A program made the position numbers and the translations under genes. The notes under the pieces were generated by a model. The model did no database searches and was not told the origin of the DNA. It saw only the letters and a program-made list of their open reading frames with translations. Positions 25,629-33,733 of a stretch of 45,374 nt of DNA are shown one piece after another. Each line of letters begins with the position of its first letter. Positions within the stretch are counted from its first letter, which is position 1. Origin of the DNA: Planctomycetota bacterium (lineage in GTDB: Bacteria; Planctomycetota; Planctomycetia; JALXBF01); contig JALSID010000379.1 in assembly GCA_026981825.1 (NCBI GenBank), positions 1 to 45,374 of the forward strand. Reading direction: 5' to 3'.

Positions 25629-26154
25629 GGACACCCCAACGGTGGGCATCACGTCGCTCCGATAACCTCACCGGTTGTTTCCGACGGTTAGGTCGTGTGC
25701 GCGACGCCAAGAGGCCGGCCGCGAGTCGGCTCGCGATCCTGGCGTGCCGCGTTGGCGGGCGCACAGGAATGGCCCCGGCCTGCCGGGTTACGCGGTGCCA
25801 GAGTGGAGGTTTGCCGGTTTGAGTAGCGCGCTGTTGTGGGCGTGACCGGATCTTCGCCGGGCAACGTAATGAACATCGAATCACCGTCGCGGTGGACGGC
25901 TCGCGGTCTGGCCGAAGAACCTGTACGAAAAGTTCCGAGGGTTGCAGCGTTTTTGCCAGGCGGATGTTGCCTGCGTCCAGGCCGAGGTTGTCGTAAGTGG
26001 CGAGTGGCTGTAATGCCCCCAATGCGGCGCACCGTCACAGACCATGCCCTCGTGAATCGGCGAACCAGCCATGCGCCTCGGTAAGCGAACCGGCGGGCCG
26101 TGGACGTCAGACAACCCGGGGCCAAACTGTTCGGTCACTGCGTGGGACATCGTT
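25629..26154. other. Gene-free stretch downstream of cas2 (array not found here)
   Basis: About 0.53 kb in the place where a CRISPR array would often be. I see no directly repeated 25-40-base unit. The open frames in it are short and do not look like protein. The stretch contains nested inverted repeats (25704-25745) and, at its end, a 13-bp tandem duplication at the start of the next gene. Confidence 0.45.
25704..25745. repeat. Nested inverted repeats 76 bp after cas2
   Basis: An inner perfect hairpin is formed by CGCGAG (25720-25725), loop TCGG and CTCGCG (25730-25735). An outer pair is ACGCCA (25704-25709) and TGGCGT (25740-25745). No T-run follows, so it is not a standard intrinsic terminator. 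It could end transcription of the operon or be a structured RNA; chance occurrence in GC-rich sequence is possible. Confidence 0.35.
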
Positions 26155-26180
26155 GTTGATGAGCGGAGTTGATGAGCGGA
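26155..26180 (+). repeat. Perfect 13-bp tandem duplication over a start codon
   Basis: GTTGATGAGCGGA occurs twice back to back (26155-26167 and 26168-26180). Each copy contains an ATG, but the 13-bp unit puts them in different frames. Only the second (26172) opens the glycosyltransferase frame. It looks like a replication-slippage duplication. Confidence 0.7.
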
Positions 26181-27671
26181 CCTCTTCCTGAACCGGCGCG
26201 GATCCCCTTAAGGTGGAGGCTGGCCGCTCTTTTGTCCGGACTGGCGCTGGGGGCCGCGGCGGTGGTGTTGGCCACCGAGCATCACAGCACAAGGGCGGTT
26301 CTGGGGCGCCTTTCGGCCGTCGCCGTTGCCGGTTTGCTCGTAGCCGCCGGCGGTGCCGCTGCCCTGCTCGCCCTGGCCGTCTGCCCGCGGCGATGGCTCC
26401 GGAAGTTGAGATTTTCCCGATCTGCCCCGCCTCAGCCCTCATCTGCACCATGGCTGACTGCGCTCGCTTGGATTGCCCTGGTCGTCGTTGGCGCCACGGT
26501 AGCCGTCGCCGGAATCGCCGAGGCGCTACGCACTCCGCCATCGCCGGACGAAGAGCACTTCGTCCACCTGGCTGAGGAGATCGCTAACGGTGGGGGGGTA
26601 GCCTACCTGCTCCCTGCCCTCTTGGGGGGCAAATGGGCCGAGTCGAACCGACATCCCCTCTTTCCGCTGCTGCTCAGCATCTACCCGGAGCGATGGTTTG
26701 CCCTGGGTGTTTCCAGCCTGGCGTACTTTGCCAGCCTCGGCGTTCTGTACCTCATGTTGAGCCGCCTGCTGAGCTGCTCAGTCCAGGCCCTGTGGGGTGT
26801 GTGCGTAGCCGCGTCTGCCAGCGCCCTGGTCGCCGGGGCGACCTCGGCGTTGGCGGACATGTTGCTCGCTTTCTGGGTTCTGAGCTGCTGGTACCTGACG
26901 TTTCTCGTCAACCGTGAGCGGCGGACCACGCGGGCGGCGTTTTGGGCGGTGCTCGCCGGGGTGGCTTTTGGGTTTGGCTACTTGACGAAGGCGACCGCGA
27001 TTCTGTGGTGCGTCCCCGTGCTGCTCGGCGCTTTTCGGTTTCGCTTACGAGGCGTAGTGGCGCTGATCCTGGCATTTGGTGCGGCGCTCCTTGTGGCTTC
27101 TCCGCTCCTCATTCGCAATGCTCGCCTCTTCGGGAACCCTCTGTACAACTTCAACCAGCGCTTCTTGTTCACCGACACGTTCGAGGAAGGCATGACTGCT
27201 CAGCCTCGTCCCCTCTCGGTCGCGGCCCGGCAGTTTCTCGGACGTCACGGCTGGCGCGGTGTAGCCTGGCGGCAATCGAAGGGCCTGGCATGGGAACTGT
27301 TCATCGTTTCCCGGGGGGCTGGGCCGTGTGGTCCGGAGCTGCCTCGACTCACACTCGGAGCCGCGGCGATCCTGTGCGGCGCGGTGGGCTTTCTGAGCTA
27401 CTGGTCGAAGGGCTACAGCGGGTGGCTCGGTGCGACGGTCGTCCTGGCATGGTTGAGCTTTGGCTGGTATACCCCCATCGCTGCGAGCGCCCGCTTTGTG
27501 TTGCCCGCGGTGGCGCTGTTTAGCGGCTTCGCGCCGGCCGGTCTGACTGCCTTAGCGGCCGCCCTGGGGGGCAACCGAATGCGCTGGATCGCCGCCGGTG
27601 CGTTGCTGTGGTGCGCACTTACAGCGATGGCCCTGGTGCTCGACCCCCTCGGCTACTTGCCCAGGCTCTAA
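26172..27671 (+). CDS. Membrane glycosyltransferase of the GT39/ArnT-PMT (GT-C) type
   Basis: The predicted product has about 499 residues and roughly ten to twelve hydrophobic helices. After two N-terminal helices, an extracytoplasmic loop carries the acidic pair in PSPDEEHFVHLAEEI (about 118-130) and then SNRHPLFPLLLS, the pattern seen in dolichyl/undecaprenyl-phosphate-sugar dependent GT-C enzymes. Such enzymes transfer a sugar from a polyprenyl-phosphate donor to lipid, protein or polysaccharide outside the membrane; the acceptor here is unknown. The start could be TTG 26169 or ATG 26172; the ATG lies in the second copy of a 13-bp duplication and lacks an obvious strong ribosome site. The gene is alone on the plus strand and ends before a strong hairpin shared with the convergent gene. 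Confidence 0.72.
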   Translation: MSGPLPEPARIPLRWRLAALLSGLALGAAAVVLATEHHSTRAVLGRLSAVAVAGLLVAAGGAAALLALAVCPRRWLRKLRFSRSAPPQPSSAPWLTALAWIALVVVGATVAVAGIAEALRTPPSPDEEHFVHLAEEIANGGGVAYLLPALLGGKWAESNRHPLFPLLLSIYPERWFALGVSSLAYFASLGVLYLMLSRLLSCSVQALWGVCVAASASALVAGATSALADMLLAFWVLSCWYLTFLVNRERRTTRAAFWAVLAGVAFGFGYLTKATAILWCVPVLLGAFRFRLRGVVALILAFGAALLVASPLLIRNARLFGNPLYNFNQRFLFTDTFEEGMTAQPRPLSVAARQFLGRHGWRGVAWRQSKGLAWELFIVSRGAGPCGPELPRLTLGAAAILCGAVGFLSYWSKGYSGWLGATVVLAWLSFGWYTPIAASARFVLPAVALFSGFAPAGLTALAAALGGNRMRWIAAGALLWCALTAMALVLDPLGYLPRL

Positions 27672-28056
27672 AGGACATTTCGTCGACCCGGCGCGGAGGG
27701 CCGGACCACCGTCGCGCCGGCGACGGCGCAGTGGTACCCCCGCCGCGCCGCGGCGGGGGGTCGGCACAGCAGCCCCCCTCTCGCACCCAGCCGCGTCGGC
27801 GGAGCGCATTCCCCGCCGGCCCAGGGTGCACCGGGGGGCGAGTCGCAGGCTCGGCGAGGCCGCGGCGCGCGAGTGCCTCCGCGAGCGATCGATTGCCAAC
27901 GTACGGAGCGCCCGGAACCAACCATGGAGCGGGAACCCGCTAACCGCGTGGGCTGCCGCGAATCGGTGAAAAGACGTTTAGCCGGCGATCCGAGCGCGGC
28001 CAAGCTCGGTCTGTCCGAAGTCCATAGGGCGTCACCCAACCGATGATGGTAAGTTG
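27672..28056. other. Gene-free, very GC-rich convergent intergenic region
   Basis: These 385 bases lie between two converging genes. Several open frames exist only because of high GC; none has a recognisable motif or ribosome site. The notable content is the strong hairpin at 27737-27759. Confidence 0.45.
27737..27759. terminator. Strong GC hairpin between converging genes
   Basis: CCCCCGCCGC (27737-27746) and its exact complement GCGGCGGGGG (27750-27759) flank a 3-base loop. It lies 66 bp after the glycosyltransferase stop, on the convergent side of the isomerase gene. There is no T-run, so it is not a textbook intrinsic terminator, but it may block transcription from both sides. Confidence 0.4.
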
Positions 28057-28971
28057 TCAGACGGTACAGACCTCGATGGCTTGTTTGAGCCCGGCGAGAG
28101 GATCGCGCGTCGGCAAGAACTCGTGACCCACGTAACCGGTGTAGCCCACTTCCGCCAGAGCCTTCATCACGGGCCGGTAGTTGATCTCCTGGTTCTCGTC
28201 CAGCTCGCCACGTCCCGGGTTCCCGGCTGTGTGGATGTGTCCGAGGATCTCCTTGAGCTGGTGGATACGACGAATCAGGTCGCCGTCCATGATCTGCACA
28301 TGGTAAACGTCAAATAGGAGCTTCAGCGCGGGCGAAGCGATCTTCTGGATGATTTCCACACAAATATGGAGATGGTCGCCCTGGTAGCCGGGATGGCCCT
28401 TCATCGGGTGCGAGTCGTCCCGGGTGTTGAGCATTTCCAGGCAAATGGTCACGCCGCGGCGCTCGGCGTAGCCCACGATTTGCTTGAGCCCGCTGATGCA
28501 GTTCCTGATGCCTTCGTCCAGGGGGATCTCGCCCTTCGATGGCTTGTCCACATCGACATACTTGTAGCCGGTGAACGCGATCACGTTCGGGAAGTCGGCT
28601 TCGGCGCAGGCGTCGATCGCTCGCCTGGTGGCCGCCAGAACTTCGTCGCGATAACGAGGGTTGTTCCAGCCCTTAACGAATGGGGGATATGGTGCCAGAT
28701 CGACGGGCGCTATGGCGCAGATGAGGCCGTACTTCTTCAGCGTGCCCCACTTCTCAATGGGCACCAGCTCCACGCTGGCGCAACCCAGGCGGCGTGCCAC
28801 CTGGGCTTGCTGCTCGATGTTCCAGTAGCTTTCGAAGCACCAGGAGGCGATGGAGTGTTTGTAGGGCGTACGAGTGTGGGCTGCTGCAGGCTTTGAGGTT
28901 CCGGCCACAGCGGCCGCGATGCCTCCGACGATGGTGCTCCGGAGCCAGGTGCGACGCGACGTCTTGTGCAT
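28057..28971 (-). CDS. Tat-exported hydroxypyruvate isomerase-like / sugar phosphate isomerase-epimerase TIM barrel protein
   Basis: The product is 304 residues. The start at 28971 gives MHKTSRRTWLRSTIVGGIAAA, a twin-arginine signal, with GGGAGAAAAAC upstream; the frame stays open much further upstream but that part has no protein character. The mature part is an AP-endonuclease-2-type TIM barrel resembling hydroxypyruvate isomerase (Hyi) and its relatives. Likely metal ligands are the Glu in ICLEMLNTR, the Asp/His in LLFDVYHVQIMDGD, the His in LGHIHTAGNPGRGELDENQ and the Glu in YVGHEFLPT. Export by Tat fits a folded, metal-bound enzyme. Planctomycetes encode many such exported isomerase-like proteins, and the substrate cannot be told. 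It lies 187 bp downstream of uppP on the same strand. Confidence 0.85.
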   Translation of the reverse strand: MHKTSRRTWLRSTIVGGIAAAVAGTSKPAAAHTRTPYKHSIASWCFESYWNIEQQAQVARRLGCASVELVPIEKWGTLKKYGLICAIAPVDLAPYPPFVKGWNNPRYRDEVLAATRRAIDACAEADFPNVIAFTGYKYVDVDKPSKGEIPLDEGIRNCISGLKQIVGYAERRGVTICLEMLNTRDDSHPMKGHPGYQGDHLHICVEIIQKIASPALKLLFDVYHVQIMDGDLIRRIHQLKEILGHIHTAGNPGRGELDENQEINYRPVMKALAEVGYTGYVGHEFLPTRDPLAGLKQAIEVCTV

Positions 28972-29158
28972 AACTGTTTTTCTCCCAGGGGTGAAGAGCT
29001 TTGCCCTGCGTTCACAGCGGCGCAAAACGCTGGTTCCCGTATCAAGCGGACCGACCGCACGAGCGGCAGCCCCAGTCCTGTAGACCGCAATCGCTATCTT
29101 AACTCGACAGGTTGCGGCTGGGACCGGCATGAGCCGCGCCGGACCGCTAGCTGCTCCC

Positions 29159-29938
29159 TTAAGCTGCGTGCAGAAGAAGGACAACGAGGCCGAGGAGAGC
29201 GCAGTATGCTGCGAACGGCAGCAGACTTCGGTTAGGAACGAGGCGAAGCAGCCAGCGGAGAGCAAACAACCCGGATAGGAAGGAGGCCGCCAGACCAATG
29301 GCGAGCTCGGCAAACCCCAGGTCGTGCGCTGCTGCCCAGAGTTCGGGCACCTCGACCGCAGTGGCACCCGCGATGACCGGTATTGAGAGCAGGAAACTGA
29401 AGTGGGCGGCCACGGGACGACTGATACCCATGCAGAGGGCGGCGGCGATTGTGATCCCGCTCCGCGATACCCCTGGGAGCAACGCCAGAGATTGAACGAC
29501 GCCCACAACCAGAGCGTGCACCACGGACACAGAGTGCTGCGGTTCGGACGTGCGACGCAAGCGAGCTTCACCGAGCACGAGGGCCGCGGCGGTGACGAGG
29601 AAGAAGAGGCCGACGAAACCGAGCGATTCAAACGCTCCTTCCACCACCGGGCGCGCGATCAGGCCGATGACGGCCGTGGGCACGAAGCCCGCCATGACGA
29701 GTCGCACCAGGGCGAAATCACCGCGTGCCATGCGGATCAGCTCGGCGCGGTACACCCAGCACACGGCCAGGAGAGTGCCCAGGTGGAGCCACACGGTGAG
29801 GGCCAGTTCGTGCTCGTTCAGCCCCACAAGATGATTCCCCAGGGCAAGATGACCCGAACTCGAAACGGGCAGAAACTCCGTCGCCCCCTGGATAATTCCC
29901 AGGAGGGTTGCTCGGAACCAGTCCGCAACGGTTGACAC
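29159..29938 (-). CDS. uppP: Undecaprenyl-diphosphatase UppP (BacA)
   Basis: This 259-residue integral membrane enzyme removes a phosphate from undecaprenyl diphosphate, recycling the lipid carrier used for peptidoglycan and other envelope polymers. Family signatures are intact: GIIQGATEFLPVSSSGHL at about 13-30 (Glu-rich motif I and the active-site Ser/His) and LPGVSRSGITIAAALCMG at about 155-172 (the PGxSRSxxT motif). Seven to eight hydrophobic helices are visible, and the length is normal for the family. Overexpression of the family gives bacitracin resistance. The gene is divergent from ribE with 240 bp between; no regulatory site could be assigned with confidence. Confidence 0.96.
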   Translation of the reverse strand: MSTVADWFRATLLGIIQGATEFLPVSSSGHLALGNHLVGLNEHELALTVWLHLGTLLAVCWVYRAELIRMARGDFALVRLVMAGFVPTAVIGLIARPVVEGAFESLGFVGLFFLVTAAALVLGEARLRRTSEPQHSVSVVHALVVGVVQSLALLPGVSRSGITIAAALCMGISRPVAAHFSFLLSIPVIAGATAVEVPELWAAAHDLGFAELAIGLAASFLSGLFALRWLLRLVPNRSLLPFAAYCALLGLVVLLLHAA

Positions 29939-30178
29939 GCGTTTGGGTCCTCGCTCGCTCTATCGATCTCCGCGCTACGTCCCATCGCTTGGTGGCGGCC
30001 GAGTCCGGGCGGCTAGTCGATGCTGTTCGTCTGCTCTCCACCACCGACGAACAATGAGGCAGCGTGTGGTTTCCAGCGGGAACGGAGCCTGCGGTCGGAC
30101 AGGAAAATATAACCCCTGCCGGGGCGGCGGTGCGGCTTGTGGACGGCCCCCTCGGTTCTACGGCGCGGAGACCGACCC

Positions 30179-30802
30179 ATGTTTACCGGCATCGTGCAGA
30201 CGCTGGGAATGGTGACCCTGGTTGAGCGCCGCGGCGCCGGCGTGCGTCTGGCGGTAGATGCGGCGGAGGTAGGCCGGAGACAGAGGGTAGGGGATTCTGT
30301 AGCGGTCAATGGTGTGTGCTTAACCGTTGTGGAGCGCTCGGATTCCGTGCTCGCGTTCGACCTGGCACCGGAGACTCTGGAGAAGACCAACCTGGGTCAG
30401 TTACGCCCCTCCGACCGGGTCAATATCGAAGAAGCCCTTCGTGCCGGCGCGCCCATGGGCGGCCATTTCGTCCAGGGCCACGTGGACGGCGTGGGTACGA
30501 TTCGCGAGCGGATACGTAGGGGCGAGTTCGAGCGGGTTTGGTTCCAGGTACCGCGGGAACTGACGCGGGAAATGGTGCGCAAGGGGTCGGTGGCCGTGGA
30601 CGGTGTTAGCCTGACAATTGTGGAGCTGGAGGCGGATGGATTTTCCGTCGAGCTGATCCCGCACACGCTCGCTGTGACGACGCTGGGCTTCAAGGGGCTG
30701 GGCGAGAGCGTGAATATCGAGACGGACATCCTCGGCAAGTATGTCCTACGGGCGGTGCAGGCGATGGACCTTTCGGGGGGCCAACGGTTCCGTGACGAGT
30801 GA
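30179..30802 (+). CDS. ribE: Riboflavin synthase alpha subunit
   Basis: The product is 207 residues. It converts two molecules of 6,7-dimethyl-8-ribityllumazine to riboflavin plus the pyrimidine by-product. The classic N-terminus MFTGIVQTLG is present and fixes the start at 30179 (GGAG lies 9 bp upstream). The two homologous lumazine-binding barrels are visible: VNGVCLTVVE in the first and VDGVSLTIVE in the second, with GGHFVQGHVDG between them. The other rib genes are not nearby. I checked the 240-bp leader for an FMN riboswitch and did not see its conserved core; a TATAAC box at 30108-30113 may be the -10 element, but no good -35 box accompanies it. The 3' end overlaps the start of rsmA. 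Confidence 0.96.
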   Translation: MFTGIVQTLGMVTLVERRGAGVRLAVDAAEVGRRQRVGDSVAVNGVCLTVVERSDSVLAFDLAPETLEKTNLGQLRPSDRVNIEEALRAGAPMGGHFVQGHVDGVGTIRERIRRGEFERVWFQVPRELTREMVRKGSVAVDGVSLTIVELEADGFSVELIPHTLAVTTLGFKGLGESVNIETDILGKYVLRAVQAMDLSGGQRFRDE

Positions 30803-31733
30803 GCGATCAGATCCGGTTCCGGTCACTTCCGATCGTCCCACGGGCCACTCGCTCCGCAAGCTGCGCTCGCTGTTGCGGTCAGCGGGGCTGCGGCCCAGGA
30901 AAGAGTTAGGCCAGTGTTTCTTGATCGACCTCAATCTGCTCAGGCGGCTGGTCTCGTTGGCCGAGTTATCCGCGGCGGATGCCGTTCTCGAAGTGGGGGC
31001 AGGGACGGGGAGCTTGACGGAGTTGCTCGCCTGCGCCGCGGGGGTGGTGGCGGCGGTCGAGATCGACGGCGGGCTGTATCGGATCGCACGCGAGGTGCTG
31101 CGTACCTATCCGAACGTGGTGGTTCTGCGCTGTGATGCGCTGAGGAGCAAGCACGAGCCGCATCCGCTTGTTCTGGAGACGCTGCGCGCCGCCCGCCGCG
31201 CGTTCGGGTGCACCGGACAGAAGCTGGTGGCGAACTTGCCGTACAACATCGCCACGCCGCTTGTCTTGGAGTTGTTGTACGGGCCGGATTGGTGGGATCG
31301 GATGGTGGTGACGATCCAGGTGGAACTTGCCGAGAAGATGGCCGCGAGCGTGGGGCATCCCGACTACGGTGCCGTCTCGGTACTGGCTCAGGCGGTTGCC
31401 TCCGTGCGGATTGACCGGCGGGTGCCCAGGTCGGCGTTCTGGCCGCAGCCGGAGGTTGTGTCTGCCATCGTGGTGATAGAGCCGCGCGCCGAGCTGCGAG
31501 CGGGGCTACCGGCGGGTTTTCGGGGATGGGTGCATCGGCTGTGGGGCAGACGGCGGAGGAAACTGAGAACCGCTTTGCGGGAACTGACCGCTCTTGGCAC
31601 GCGTCAACTGGACGAACTTCTGGAGCGATTGGGCTTGGAGGGGGAGCGGCGTGTGGAGCGGCTCACCGTGGAAGATTTTGTCCGGCTGATTCGTGGGTTG
31701 CAGGCGGCTGTGGGAAAAGAGCATGGGGAATGA
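30792..31733 (+). CDS. rsmA: 16S rRNA (adenine-1518/1519-N6) dimethyltransferase RsmA/KsgA
   Basis: The predicted product is about 313 residues. It dimethylates two adenines in helix 45 of 16S rRNA using S-adenosylmethionine. Seen: the N-terminal [20 protein letters not shown] (family KKSLGQNFL pattern, with Gln-Cys in place of Gln-Asn), SAM motif [16 protein letters not shown], the acidic loop VEIDGGLY, catalytic motif [14 protein letters not shown], and the C-terminal helical domain. The start is uncertain: GTG at 30792 overlaps the ribE stop by 11 bp and is preceded by a run of six G, while an ATG at 30741 would add 17 residues inside ribE. The stop overlaps the tadA start as ATGA, so ribE, rsmA and tadA are probably one transcript. 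Confidence 0.92.
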   Translation: MTSERSDPVPVTSDRPTGHSLRKLRSLLRSAGLRPRKELGQCFLIDLNLLRRLVSLAELSAADAVLEVGAGTGSLTELLACAAGVVAAVEIDGGLYRIAREVLRTYPNVVVLRCDALRSKHEPHPLVLETLRAARRAFGCTGQKLVANLPYNIATPLVLELLYGPDWWDRMVVTIQVELAEKMAASVGHPDYGAVSVLAQAVASVRIDRRVPRSAFWPQPEVVSAIVVIEPRAELRAGLPAGFRGWVHRLWGRRRRKLRTALRELTALGTRQLDELLERLGLEGERRVERLTVEDFVRLIRGLQAAVGKEHGE

Positions 31734-32218
31734 GCGGAACGGTGATGATCGGGTCTGAGCGAGCGTGGACGGTCGAGGACGAGCACTACATGCGACGAGC
31801 TCTGGAAGAGGCTCGTACCGCGGCAGAGGAAGGCGAGGTTCCCGTGGGGGCGGTTATCGTTTGTGCGGGGGAAGTCGTGGCATCGGCTCACAACCAGAGG
31901 GAGCAATTGTGCGACCCGACCGCTCACGCCGAAATGATCGCCATCACCCAGGCTGCGGCTGCGCTGGGTGACTGGCGTCTGGAAGGATGCACGCTGTATG
32001 TGACGCTTGAGCCGTGTCCCATGTGTGCCGGGGCGATTGTCCAGGCCAGGATCGAACGGGTGGTTTACGGGGCAGCGGATCCGAAAGCCGGGGCGTGTGA
32101 GTCGCTTTACACACTGACAAACGATCCGAGGCTGAATCATCGTGCGCAGGTTGTGGGGGGAGTTCTGGAGGAGGAGTGTCGGGCCATTCTGCAGGATTTC
32201 TTCCGCCAGCGCCGCTGA
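31730..32218 (+). CDS. tadA: tRNA-specific adenosine deaminase TadA
   Basis: The product is 162 residues. It deaminates adenosine-34 to inosine in the anticodon of tRNA-Arg(ACG). The zinc site is complete: H66-A-E68 and P95-C96-P97-M98-C99, with the catalytic Glu in HAEM. The N-terminal [20 protein letters not shown] helix and VPVGAVIV strand are typical. The start ATG at 31730 overlaps the rsmA stop codon by four bases, which supports translational coupling; the N-terminal 13 residues before the conserved helix are slightly longer than usual. A guanine deaminase assignment is possible for this superfamily, but the length and motif spacing fit TadA. Confidence 0.94.
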   Translation: MSGTVMIGSERAWTVEDEHYMRRALEEARTAAEEGEVPVGAVIVCAGEVVASAHNQREQLCDPTAHAEMIAITQAAAALGDWRLEGCTLYVTLEPCPMCAGAIVQARIERVVYGAADPKAGACESLYTLTNDPRLNHRAQVVGGVLEEECRAILQDFFRQRR

Positions 32219-32268
32219 GGTTTGTACGCCGCTTCTTCAGGCGGGGGGAAGCTGGTCGAGGGGGAGTC

Positions 32269-32412
32269 ATGAATCTGCAGGGGGATAGCCGAGCAGGTTT
32301 GGCCGTTGTGCTCTTCCGGTTACTGATAGGATTAGCCGTAGTGATGGGGAACGGGCGTAGTCCGTGCACGGCGCTACGCCGCCTCTCCACGGCAGTTGCC
32401 CGAAGTGCTTAG
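32269..32412 (+). CDS. Possible small membrane protein (47 aa)
   Basis: An ATG at 32269 with GGGGGAG just upstream opens a 47-residue frame with one hydrophobic stretch (LAVVLFRLLIGLAVVMG). It lies between tadA and the MFS gene and ends 4 bp before the MFS ATG, so it could be translated as part of the run. It has no recognisable family, and the C-terminal part is Arg/Ser-rich and unconvincing. It may be chance. Confidence 0.25.
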   Translation: MNLQGDSRAGLAVVLFRLLIGLAVVMGNGRSPCTALRRLSTAVARSA

Positions 32413-32416
32413 GGTG

Positions 32417-33733
32417 ATGACCGAACGGCCCGGTGTGCTCACAACCGAAAGCAGCCCGGAAAGGGGCGCGACAGAAAGGGGGCAGCGAGCCGGCGAACTG
32501 GGGGTTGTTGCGCTCGCCAGCCTGGGGCATGCGCTGTGCCACATCGCCGAGTTGATGTTCTCGGGGGTGCTGCTGGCGGTTCAGGCTGAGTTCGCGTTGA
32601 GTCCGCGGCTGGCAACCGCATTACCTTTGTTGGGCTGGGTGCTGATGGGCGTGGGGGCCGTGCCGGCCGGTTTGTTGACGGACCGCTACAGCCCCCGTTC
32701 CGTGTTACTTGCCTACTTTCTGTCCGTTGCAATTGCGGCCCTGTTCTGTGCGGCCGCGGTGGGTACCTGGTCGCTGGTTGTCGGACTGACGCTCCTCGGA
32801 GCAGCAGTAAGCCTCTATCACCCGGCCGGCCTGACGCTGTTGTCTTTTGGCTGTAGGCGCAAGGGTCAGGCGATGGGGATCCACGGTGTTGCGGGGAGTG
32901 TGGGGATTACGGTTGGGCCGGCGATCGGGTTAGCTTTGGCGAAAGTGGCGAGTTGGCGGTGGGCTTACGGGTTGGTCGCGGTGCTGGCGGTTCTTGGGTT
33001 CGCGTTCATGCTCGTGACCGGCGCAGGTTCGGGGATTGCCGGGCGTCGCGCGGCTGGGACGGCGGCCGACAGGTCGGTGCCTGAGCAATCGCCGGATAGG
33101 CGCTTCCTGGTCTGGGTGCTCCTTTCGCTGTATCCTGCGTTTCTTTTGGGTGGACTGTGCTATCGCGCCTTTACCACCGCATTGCCGGCGCTGCTGGAGC
33201 GGCTGCTGAGCGGTCGAACCGCACCGTCGCTGATTCAGCAATGGGGACCGGTCGTGTTGACGATGATTCCCTTGGCCCTTGGGAGCGTGGGGCAATTCTA
33301 CGGTGGTCGCTGGGCGGATCGGGTTGCACCGCACCGTCTTTACCTTCGGCTTATTGCGTTCGCTGCGCCGGCGGCACTGGCTGTGGCGCTGGCGCCGAAT
33401 GTGTGGCTTGTTGTGCTTGCCGCGTCGATCCTTGGTCTGGTGCAGTTCGCTGAGCAACCGGTTGAGAACACGATCATTGCGCACGTGACGCCGGCGGAGC
33501 GCCGCAGTACGTTCTATTCGCTGAAGTTTATCCTTGGCTTTGGTGTGGGCGCCTTCGGCTCGACGCTGGTCGGGGAGATCTGGGAGCGGACCGGGCATTT
33601 CCAGGGTGTGTTTGGGGTGGTAGCTCTGCTAACGATCGGCATGTTCTTCTTCGCCCGGGCGTTCTCACGGGAGGTTTCGCACCGCCAGCGCGTGGGCGGT
33701 ACCTGGCACAGTCACGATGTGGCGCCGGGATGA
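32417..33733 (+). CDS. Major facilitator superfamily transporter (fosmidomycin-resistance-like)
   Basis: The predicted product is about 438 residues with twelve hydrophobic segments in two halves of six, separated by a charged loop (about 210-225). The first half starts GHALCHIAELMFSG, has the MFS motif-A-like loop AGLLTDRYSPR, and YHPAGLTLLSFGCRRKGQAM, which resembles the FSR (fosmidomycin resistance protein) branch. A second motif-A-like loop, GGRWADRVAPHR, opens the second half. The family exports or imports small molecules using the proton gradient; the substrate is not evident. TTG 32396 is a longer alternative start; ATG 32417 is preferred although GGGTG touches it. The 3' end overlaps the kinase-like gene by 17 bp if that gene starts at 33717. 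Confidence 0.85.
   Translation: MTERPGVLTTESSPERGATERGQRAGELGVVALASLGHALCHIAELMFSGVLLAVQAEFALSPRLATALPLLGWVLMGVGAVPAGLLTDRYSPRSVLLAYFLSVAIAALFCAAAVGTWSLVVGLTLLGAAVSLYHPAGLTLLSFGCRRKGQAMGIHGVAGSVGITVGPAIGLALAKVASWRWAYGLVAVLAVLGFAFMLVTGAGSGIAGRRAAGTAADRSVPEQSPDRRFLVWVLLSLYPAFLLGGLCYRAFTTALPALLERLLSGRTAPSLIQQWGPVVLTMIPLALGSVGQFYGGRWADRVAPHRLYLRLIAFAAPAALAVALAPNVWLVVLAASILGLVQFAEQPVENTIIAHVTPAERRSTFYSLKFILGFGVGAFGSTLVGEIWERTGHFQGVFGVVALLTIGMFFFARAFSREVSHRQRVGGTWHSHDVAPG

Noticed and set aside
25675..25712. GTTTCCGACGG... as a possible single CRISPR repeat
   Set aside because: The first seven bases resemble some CRISPR repeats, but there is no second copy nearby and no typical closing GAAAC. Not enough to call a repeat.
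25525..26125. Minus-strand frames downstream of cas2
   Set aside because: They overlap the 3' end of cas2, have no family resemblance and are rich in Arg/Pro/Thr as expected from random GC-rich DNA.
28972..29631. N-terminal extension of the isomerase-like protein to 524 residues
   Set aside because: The extension would run through uppP in another frame and lacks protein character, while the internal ATG at 28971 has a Tat signal and ribosome site.
29943..30178. FMN riboswitch before riboflavin synthase
   Set aside because: The conserved riboswitch core sequences are not present; the leader shows only a short CCCC-TGCC-GGGG hairpin and a TATAAC box.
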